DNA of 64,000 bases, taken from positions 4,366,001 through 4,430,000 of the forward strand of contig CM069435.1 in NCBI GenBank assembly GCA_035610365.1. The letters are read 5' to 3'. Source of the DNA: Aquatica leii (Eukaryota; Arthropoda; Insecta; Coleoptera; Lampyridae). The notes beneath the pieces are model-generated. The model was not told the DNA's origin. It saw only the letters and a program-made list of their open reading frames with translations, and did no database searches. Position numbers and translations under genes: made by a program. Shown here in pieces: positions 48,138 to 57,900 of the stretch (position 1 is the first letter of the stretch; each line of letters begins with the position of its first letter).

Positions 48138-48291
48138 CACTCTTTTTTACCTAGTGAATAGTGGCTGAACTAAACGCGATTTTAAAGTTCTTATTTCATC
48201 CGCTTAGATGGCAGCACACAAAACAAATTTTTAATTTGAATAATTTTGCTTTTTAAATTACAATTGTAACTAGGTACTAAATAATATAGTT

Positions 48292-50097
48292 TGTTACCTG
48301 CGTTTGAATTTCGTTGTAAAAGTCACCGTAAGTTTTCTTTTTTTTGTGTGTTTCGATTTATTAATTTAGTATTAGCATCAAGAACGTTTTGTTTATTGTT
48401 TGTGTGGTTTGAGTTTAATGATATTTCAATTCGTTTTCAATCATTATTGAAATTTTCTTTTAAATGCATACAGATCCGTAGTTTTGTTTTTGATTTAGTA
48501 CGTTATTTGGTTATCTTTGTAGAATACCAATTCAATATAATTTACGACTTCCTTTGTGGAATGTAAGTTGATACATTTTTCTTGGTAATTACACTTTGAT
48601 TAAGCCAGCTGCAGTAATGCAAGTCTCAGCGTTCTTGTGTGAACCAAAGTCTACGTGCAAAAACGCATGCGACTAATTATAATTTTCATCTTTGTTTTTC
48701 TCGTTTGTTCAATGTGTTTTCTTTTACCACGAATTGACTGCGCACATGCAAATTAGCTAAGTAGGGGATAGGAAGAGTTGAAAGATTTAGATTTTTTTGG
48801 CATTATTCGATCGTGGGTCGTGACGAAAATACCGATTACCGTAAGATGTAGAGAGAGTAGGGTAATTTACCCTCTGACGTTATGTAGAACCGCGGAAGTT
48901 TGTCAGAAATCGTGAAAATTAAGGTGGTGGAGGAAAATGTTACTTTTCTTCAAATTTCGTATAGTACGGCTTGTGTAAAATTCGTGATTTCTGAACTGTT
49001 ACGTTTGTGGGGTTTAATGTTGTGGTGGTATATGATTAAATCCGAAATTCGCCTTTGGCGGTTATAAAATTAAATTGTGAGATATATCTTCCGTCGTTGT
49101 TCTATTGTTTGGGAAGCAGCTAAAGTCCATCCAAGGTGTAAGCTTTCAAATCCACTGGGAACCAAAGTTCAGCCGGTGTCACCAATTAAGAATTAAGGTA
49201 TTTATCGATTTTGTTGTTTGATCGTGCAGTGTCCCGCGATTAAAAATGCAGTAAAAGCTTTCAATTTTTTTTTTAAGTCAATTGAAATTACGACTAACGT
49301 TGAATTTAATTATTTCAATGAACACGTATAGTGTTTGCGCAAAATTAAAATCAATTAACTTTGTTTTGTGCGTTGAGAAGTGATTCGTATTTCGAATATA
49401 TGATAATGTAACGACTTATAAACTATATTTTGTTTAGTTCGAATTAAAGTTCGGTCATATATATGTTATAAACTGTATTGTTTTTTTTTTTGTGTGTGTT
49501 ATTTTATTTGTTTGTTATAAATATGCGGTCAAGATCTTGAGATTTAATTATATTTGACGTCGAATTAACGCTATTGTAGTAGCATTTCTTTTTATAAATT
49601 TTAATGTAATGTTTTGTGTGTAAATTATTCATTTTTGTTTGCTTAAGATTATTTCATTTCTTTTATTCAAATTTATTTGATATCATTTAGTACTTGTTAT
49701 TTTATTTTGTCTTGGTTTTAAATATTCAATCAATAAATGTTAAATTGTTAAATGTAAAGAGCTTTTATTCATTTAGCCGCCGCATACGTAAATTTTTGTT
49801 TAAGTGTTTTTCAGAATTGTTATAACCCAAGGTAAGTTCTGGGGTTATAACCAACCGGATGAGCTTTCAGGTAATCAAGGGTTTGAAAGCTTCCCCTTAT
49901 AGAAATCCTTGATTGGCGCCCTTATCGATTATTTGACGATTTTACCGTTCTAGTTCCATTTTTACGACGATCGCGTTTCCAATTTTTCACGGAATTTTAG
50001 ATAAAACCCACCCTTCTCCATTGAGCTAGTGGCACAACCCCCCGTTTATGTTACTACATTGCAGGCAGTGACTTTGTGTTAATTTTGGAATGTAACA
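48292..50097. mobile_element. LTR-like insertion, probable solo LTR
   Basis: The 1806-bp insert begins TGTTACC and ends GTAACA (inverted TGTTAC/GTAACA) and is flanked by a 4-bp duplication AGTT (48288-48291, 50098-50101). The surrounding ~410-bp repeat resumes on both sides, so the boundaries are sharp. AATAAA lies near 49731. No coding sequence is present. TG...CA ends with a 4-bp duplication fit a solo LTR of the Gypsy type. A TGGCGCCC sequence near 49912 is probably coincidental. Confidence 0.55.
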
Positions 50098-50272
50098 AGT
50101 TTTACCTAAAATATGTTTTTAATAGTTAAATTTACAACTGAGGTTACACTTTAAGAAGCTAAGTTTGATTTTTATTAAAAATTTAAGGGTTTTATGGTTT
50201 TTATTACGTTCTCTGATTTGCTTGAAAGTTTAAGCAACAACAAAAAATTTATAACAATTATTTGTTTTAATT

Positions 50273-50660
50273 AACCATATTCAAGCGTTGTTTTGGACTT
50301 CAGGTTTAACATTTTTGGGTTGGTAAACCTGATGAATTTTAAATCGCCCTCAAAAAATAAAAACTTTTATTGGTTGTCAACAGCGACCTCTCTGATTGAT
50401 GGGTCATAATGAATTCCAGTGATTTGTCAAATTGGGTTGGTAGCAAATATGGACAAAAAGATTTGGTTGTTATCATGAGGTTATTGTTGCTACCAACCCG
50501 ATTTGACAAATCACTGGAATTCATTATGACCCATCAATCAGAGAGGTCGTTGTTGACAACCAATAAAAGTTTTTATTTTTTGAGGGCGATTTAAAATTTA
50601 TCAGTTTTACCAACCCAAAAATGTTAAACCTGAAGTCCAAAAAAACGCTTGAATATGGTC
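50273..50660. mobile_element. 388-bp near-perfect palindromic element
   Basis: The arms at 50274-50446 and 50487-50659 are 173 bp each with about 5 differences (roughly 97% identical), separated by 40 bp. The ends read accatattcaagcg and cgcttgaatatggt. A 4-bp duplication AATT flanks the insert (50269-50272, 50661-50664), and the interrupted ~410-bp repeat continues on both sides. The interior is non-coding; identical 61-codon open frames on the two strands are a consequence of the symmetry. Confidence 0.8.
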
Positions 50661-51440
50661 AATTGAGTGTATTAGCAATTGCATTTAACAATTACAATGA
50701 TTTGTAGTTTTTCTAAATAGATTTTGTTAACAATTTTTTTCTTAAATTGAGATTAATTTTTCACCTGGTGAAGAGTGGCTGAACTAAAAGCGATTTTAAA
50801 GTTCTTATTTCATCTGCTTAGATGGCAGCACACAAAACAAGTTTTAAGTTTAATTAATTTTGCTTTTCAAATTACAATTACAGCTACTAAATAATATATT
50901 TTTAGCTGAAATAAATTTTTAATAGTTAAATTTAATTCTGAGGTTACACTTTAAGAAGTTAAGTTTGATTTTTATTGATAATGTAAGGGTTTTACGGTTA
51001 TTACTACGTTCTCTGATTTGCTTGAAAGTTTAAGCAACGCCAAAAAATTTATAGCAATTGTTTGCTTTAATTCAGTGTATTAACAATTGTATTTAAAAAT
51101 AACAATGATTTAAATCGATTTTGTCAATAATTCTTTTATTTAAATTGAGTCGTTATCTAACTCATAGTATCTGAACTTAATAAAAATAATATTGAATTAA
51201 TTTTTCAACAGGTGATTAATGGCTGAACTAAAGGCGACTTAAAAGTTTTTAATTAATTCGATTAGATGGCAGCAAACAAAACAAATTTTAAATTTGATTA
51301 ATTTTGCTTTTTAAAATACAATTGTTGCTACTAAATAATATAAGCAACTCTAATCAAATTTAAAATTTATTTTGTTAGCTGCCATCTAAGAGGATTAATT
51401 CAGCCACTATTCACCAGTTGAAGAATTAATTCTATATTTT

Positions 51441-51955
51441 TATTAAGGTTAGATCAAAGTACAGATACTATAAAAAGATCACCTTTTATTGCAGTTTTCA
51501 TAATTCCATTTTATTATACGATATTCTACACATATTTTTATCTAGAGAAACACAGTCCTCTCTATTTTACAAGTAAAAACATTTATTCGTTTTTGTTAGG
51601 CCGATTTACTTTCGACTTCCTACGGTCAATTATTTTATTTTGAAAAATACTTCCTGGTTTTAGCGTTGCCCTGTGTTAAAATGTGTGTAGAATAAGATAT
51701 AAATGTAAAAGTTGCATTGAAAGTCGATCTTTTTAGAAAAATTCGAGAGAAACTGTATATAGTCAGTAAGTCAAAAGTTAATTGACACAAAAGAACTAAT
51801 TGATAATTTAATTAGAAAAAATAGACTTATAGTTTAATGTAGCAACTGTGGAATTTTCCGATCTACCTTTAAAGTTTGCAAATTTATGACTTAAAAGTTG
51901 TGACAGTTCTTTTATTGCGCTGTTATAACAATACATTTGTTTAATTTCTTAATCT
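51441..51955. other. Spacer before the eIF3L 3' end
   Basis: AT-rich sequence with no gene or recognised repeat beyond the inverted flank of the repeat array. Confidence 0.5.
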
Positions 51956-51961
51956 TTTATT
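51956..51961 (-). terminator. Polyadenylation signal AATAAA of eIF3L
   Basis: AATAAA on the minus strand lies about 38 bp past the eIF3L stop codon, a normal spacing for cleavage and polyadenylation. Confidence 0.65.
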
Positions 51962-51998
51962 GAAAACGTTTACATAATTAAATCATACAAAAAATATT

Positions 51999-54900
51999 TT
52001 ACATTTTTATATGATGAAGTTTTCTGTTTAAATCTTCGAACTTAAGGATCTTCCTAATGAAAAAATCGCCATAACGATGAGCAACCTTAGTGTCGGCAAT
52101 ATGAATCATATCGTTATCTATGTAGAAGTCCAACTGCAAAACAAGTTCAATATTAAATAACTGTTATAAAATACAAATAAGAACAAACCTCAGATCCGCT
52201 CTGAAACTTTCCTTCTAAGCCCGACGGCCCTTTAGACCAAACAATATTCTTCATCTTGTGTTTGAAACACAAAAGGTGAATAATCAGCGATTGAATTTCT
52301 TTATCTAAGTCCCACTTTCCTTCGTTGCTTCTTTGATTTTGTGCCATAAATGTTGCTAGCTTACTAATAGGTAAAGTAGTATATAATTTTAAGTAACTTC
52401 TAATCGTCGGTAACATTCTTTGCTGTTGTACCTCATCCATAAACACTTGCGTTTGATGTTGTATCGCTTCTTTCGAATAATCATCAGGAATGGCGTCTAC
52501 CGGTGGAGGACAAGGTGAAAGGAATTTAGGACAAGCGTACAAAAGCAATTTTCGAATTCTTGTAAATCGCCATATTGCATCTTGTACATTTTTTCGTGGT
52601 AATTCTTTTCTCTCAAAGTCTGTTGAATTGATTCGTCGATACATTGAGGATGTAAAACCAAGCAAATTGCCAATAGATGGTACATTTGGTCGGTTTGTTT
52701 ATTAATTTGATCGTGTTGGTAGCTTTTCGACGCAAATAATTGTTTAGTGCGTTGAATAAACAATAAGATTGATGAGAAGGTGCGAATCGCGTCCGAGTAC
52801 CGTCGCATCATCATGTAAGCGAATCCAACATAATAGGAAGTTGATATTTGGCAAGCGGGTACATGAGCAAACTGCGATTTTTTGTGTACCTCGATGTTCT
52901 CTAATACTTTAATAGCTTGGTAGTAATCTCCAAGTAAAGAATGTAAACGCAATAATCCAACCAACGAAAAATACCCCAGCATTTTATACAAACTATGCCT
53001 TCCAAATTCTCCTGCTACCGAGTCGGATTCCGCACCTGCAGCGAAAACTTCCAACTGTTGCTTAATATTGCTCTTGTCAACTAACGAGTGTAACACATTT
53101 AGAACACAAAGTACGTTCCATACTTTGTTGTGGGTATTTAAATTCTCCAATTCTTGGGCCGTTTTCTTTTGTAAACGAGCACGATATTGTGCAAACGATT
53201 GAAATTGGTAAACAAACTCGTCTACCAGTTCCCATAGCCACAATTCCGGCAGCTCCAACGAAACCGGTTCAGCTTCGCTTAGAATGTAATTAAATAAATC
53301 GCAATAATTATAAAACGAATTAAAACGTTGTTCTAACGTAGGTCCTCCTTGAATTCTCGCATATATGTGACGGAAATATAGTTCTTTGTAAAGGATCATG
53401 AAAACCTGCAAGAAAAAATGCATTAAATACAATTTATAGTTATCAAAGCTACTACTTATACAATTTATAAAAATACATAGATTTAAGTCATTATTTACGA
53501 TCTGGCAACACTGGTTAGAACTTTTATTAATGGCGGGAAAACGTTCATTGATGAATCACATTACAAGATGGCGGACGAATATGAATTATCTAAAGGCAGC
53601 TTAAAGGTAAAATAAAGTTTAATTATGCATTTGGATAACTTTGTTTGAAACTCTTTTTAGTTGATTATGCTCGGTGTTCAAATAGAACAACCTATAATGC
53701 GAGTCTTGGCTAGTCAACAAATACCATCGACTAGATCGGACAAAATACACTGTCGCCTTTTGTTATCTGATGGAAAGGATACCGTTTCATTAGCAATGCT
53801 AACAACTCAATTAAATGATGAAATCAAAAACAAGCTAACAGATAATTCCATTGTACTGATTAAGCAATATGTTATCCGTGCTATTAACAATGGCACTGAA
53901 GCAAATGAGTGAGCTTTTCTTATTCGTACACCGTTAATTAAATTGTTCTTTTTGTAGTAGAAAAGTTCTAATTATACTGGGAATGGATATTTTAGCTACT
54001 GGTAACGGAACAACAAAATCCAGTAATCCTTACTCTTCAGGTGTTTCTCCCAAGAAACAAATCTATTCATTCACCTCTTCACCAACATATAATGATGACA
54101 CTATGAACACGACTATGGATACTTCTATACAAGATGACATAACTGCAATTTCTGATTTAACCAAAGACATGAACAAGTGGGTAATTAAAGCTAAAGTTTA
54201 TGATAAATCGGATATATACAATTGGTGTAATAATAATGGTACAGGAATGCTCTTCACCATGGTTTTAAAAGATGAGAGCGGAGAGATTAAAGCAACAGTA
54301 TTTACAGAACATATACAGAAATTTTACAACTCAATCGAGGTACAAGTTTTCTAACCTGTTCTTATAAGTTACAATATCGTTTCAGATTGATAAAATTTAC
54401 TACATCAGCAATTGTTACTTAAAATTAAGCAACAAAAGATTTAACAATTTAAAACATAGGTTTGAAATGAATTTTACAAATGATACGGTCGTTGAAGAAT
54501 GTCAAGATGCTACAATCGATTTACCACAAATGTGTTACGATTTTATTAGTATTGATGAAATAAAGCATGCAGAAGTTGATACGTTCATTGGTAACGGATC
54601 TATACTAACATTAATTACAAGTTTAAATCTTCTTTTTTAAGATGTAATTGGGATTTGCACGAATACATCAGATCTCCAAACATTCTCATCTCGTTCTTCC
54701 GAAAAAGATCATAAAAAACTTGAAGTTACGATTATAGATGAATCCAACTATCAGGTAAGGAATATTTAAGCGTTTAATTTGCTAAAACAAGTGTTTAGAT
54801 CACTTTAACTATATGGGGAAAACGAGCTGAAGACTTTGATGGATCTACACAACCAGTAATTGTAATTAAAGGTGCTAAAGTGGGCGAATATGGAGGAGAG

Positions 54901-57900
54901 AAACACATTTCGGTTGTATTTTCAAGTACAATGAAGATTAACCCGGATATTCCTGAAGTTCATCGTCTTAGGAATTGGTTTCACAGTAGTGGTGCGCAAA
55001 ATAATTCCACTAATGTCAACGTGCAACAATGTGATTCTGTGTAAATTATTTAAATTTTATATACAGCAAAACCATAAATAAGTTAAAGTTAGTTTTATAC
55101 TTGACATTCCCTTCCGTAACATCCTTATAATTTAGAGAAATCGTGAGATACTGGAGAGCAGAAACTAATTGATGTTATGAAAACTACATGGCAATTACGC
55201 CAACGAGTTTAGGATATCCGAAATATTCACCATTAGGGGGGAGAAAATGGTGTTTGGCCTCGGTGGTACATGCCCTCGCTATAAGGTATGCACCTATAAA
55301 AAGCTGAGATTAAGCCGCTAGCGTACGCCTATGTGTGCAAGAATGGGCTATTAGACGCGCACCATAAAGTCCTATTTTTACACGTCCTCGCCATCACCAA
55401 TCTGCCGCCGCTAATTGGTGGTGGACCCTCAATTGGGGGCCGTCTCATCCCCCGGGCAATGTCATGGTCTATAACGAGTCTTGCACATTATACGTACCTC
55501 GTGACCCTGATAGCAAAGTAAAAAGGACGAAGGCGAGTCTTCGGCGCCTCAAAACTGAAATCATAGCTAAGGGAGTCAACCCCGACAGAAAAACCAACGT
55601 GTGGCCCGAAACGGTCGCCCCAGTACCGTAGCCCTGTGGTCATGTCTCCAGGAACGGGGGGTCTGAGCTTCGCCACTCAGTCCGCGAGGAAGGTAACCTC
55701 TTCAAAAAATCCCACGGTGCGGGGCGCGCCAAGGGAATGGATGACAGCCATGAGCGATGATGCTTTGAATTTCTATCATTTGAATATCATGGAGCAGGTG
55801 AACCGTCGTTGAAAATAGCCTTCTCACAGGGAATGGGCGTCACCCCAGGAGTGACAGTTTGAATCGACCCTACTAGTGGGACTAAATGATAGATCCTAAT
55901 AACACAAGCAACAAAACGTGCGCGGAGGTAGGTGACCAGGCCTCCGCGACAGTGAATGCTACTGGCAACACAAACAAAAAAAAATTAACTCGGCAGGTAT
56001 TCCATCCAAGCCTGCTCATCACAAGACCAAGATCATCTTCAATAGGTGCAATTACTGGAGAAGACTTAAAAACATCACATGCTGGAGCTGCTATAGTAAT
56101 AAGAGAAAACATAAGATATCATATGTTACCACCATATACACAAGCACATATACAGGCTGCTATAGTATCTGTTGACGACTGGCGGGACTCGTTGAATGTG
56201 GCTGCAGTGTACTGCCCCCGACATCGAATCGACGAGCAGATGTACAATGACTTCTTTCGCACATTGGGTGATAGATATCTGTCGGGAGGCGACTGGAATG
56301 CCAAAAACACATTTTGGGGCTCCCGATTAACAAATACGAAAGGCCGAACTTTGAAAAATGCTATTGACAGCAATAATCTTAATGTACTTTCAACAGGGGA
56401 ACCGACTCATTGGCCAACTGACCCAAATAAAATCCCAGACCTCATAGACTTCTTCGTCACCAAAGGAATATCAGGACTCTACACAAAAATTGAATCATGC
56501 CTGGATGGCTCTTCCGACCACACGCCTATCATATGTACACTAAGCACTACAGTGATCTTAAAACAATTACCCGAGACTTTATACAACCATAAAACTGACT
56601 GGAAGCATTCCGGGATTACATTGAAGATAATACCACACTCTGTACACCTCTTAAAACGGAAGATGATATAGAAAGTGCGGCGTTGTATACTACCAACTTA
56701 ATTCAAAAAGCAGCTTGGCTATCATCTCCCTATATAGAAGTAACATCGAAAAATTTGGACACTACCGTGGAAATTAGAGAAATGATAGCTGTAAAAAGAA
56801 AAATAAGGCGACAATGGCATACTAGTAGGAATCACCAAGACAAAAAGGCACTAAACAAAGCTCAAAAAGTACTGAAATCAATGCTCAAAGAACTAGAGAA
56901 TAGGACAATGTTGCCCAACCTTTTTTTGTCCGTGGGCCGGATTCATCATGACATACGATTTCGCGGGCCGGATTTTTTATAATTGCATATCTTAGTAACA
57001 CCTTTTAACACCTTTGAAAGGAGCTCGCGGGCCGGATTGAGCTTCTTCGCGGGCCGGATCCGGCCCGCGGGCCGTAGGTTGGGCACCGCTGGAATAGGAC
57101 TTTGCAAGACAAATTAAAGACTTTATCACCATACAAAGCAGAAGATTATACACTCTGGAAAATGACTAAATCATTAAAAAAGCCAAAAGAATACATGCCT
57201 CCTCTAAGAAAATCTGATGACAGTTGGTCAAGGAAATCCGCAGATAAAGCAGAATTATTCGCCACCTTCCTAAAAAGTGTGTTCAAATCCGATGAAGCTG
57301 ATGCTGACGACACAGAAAAAACGATCGACGGGATCTTAAATAGCGATCAGCAAATGTCTCTACCCTTGAAATCAGTCACCCCAGCAGAAGTCAAAAAAAC
57401 CATAGCTCAACTAAAACAAAAGAATACTCCCGGTTTTGATCTGATAACGGCAGAAGTTCTGAAACAGCTACCAAAGAAAGGTATAGTTCTGCTGACAATC
57501 CTCTTTAATGCGTGTTGAGACTACAATACTTCCCAAATCTGTGGAAAGTGTCCATTAGAAATATGGTACTTAAACCGGGGAAGATTCCCACAGAAGTCAC
57601 ATCTTACAGACCTATAAGTCTTCTCCCAGTACTATCAAAACTTACTGAGAAACTAATATTAAGTCGACTTCTCCCAGTTCTTGAAGAGCAAAAAATAATA
57701 CCAGACCATCAATTCGGATTTCGGGCACACCATGGAACGACTGAACAAATACACCGAGTAGCTCACACAATACGACAGACGCTGGAAAGGAAGGAGTACT
57801 GCACGGCCGTATTCCTAGACATACAACAGGCGTTTGACCGTGTATGGCATAAGGGTCTCTTATTTAAGCTAAAACTACTCCTTCCAAACACTGAGTACAT

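Larger units (their letters stand above)
48138..51440. repeat. Array of the ~410-bp repeat with nested insertions and an inverted end
   Basis: Unit landmarks appear at 48138, 50757 and 51205 (acctggtgaatag motif). After subtracting the 1806-bp LTR-like insertion and the 388-bp palindrome, each with its target duplication, the first spacing is about 417 bp. At 51344-51440 the sequence reverses: a degenerate reverse complement of 51190-51310 closes the block, and its flanks (51150-51200 versus 51440-51475, tagtatctgaac... against gtacagatacta) are also complementary. Tandem units bounded by an inverted copy resemble foldback or Galileo-like elements, but no transposase was seen. Confidence 0.7.

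Noticed and set aside
49908-49925. TGGCGCCC near 49912 as a retroelement primer-binding site
   Set aside because: Only eight bases match, and the 190 bp that follow hold no internal region, so it does not fit an LTR/internal boundary.
50339-50594. Two overlapping 61-codon frames with the same protein sequence on opposite strands
   Set aside because: They are mirror images produced by the near-perfect palindrome, not genes.
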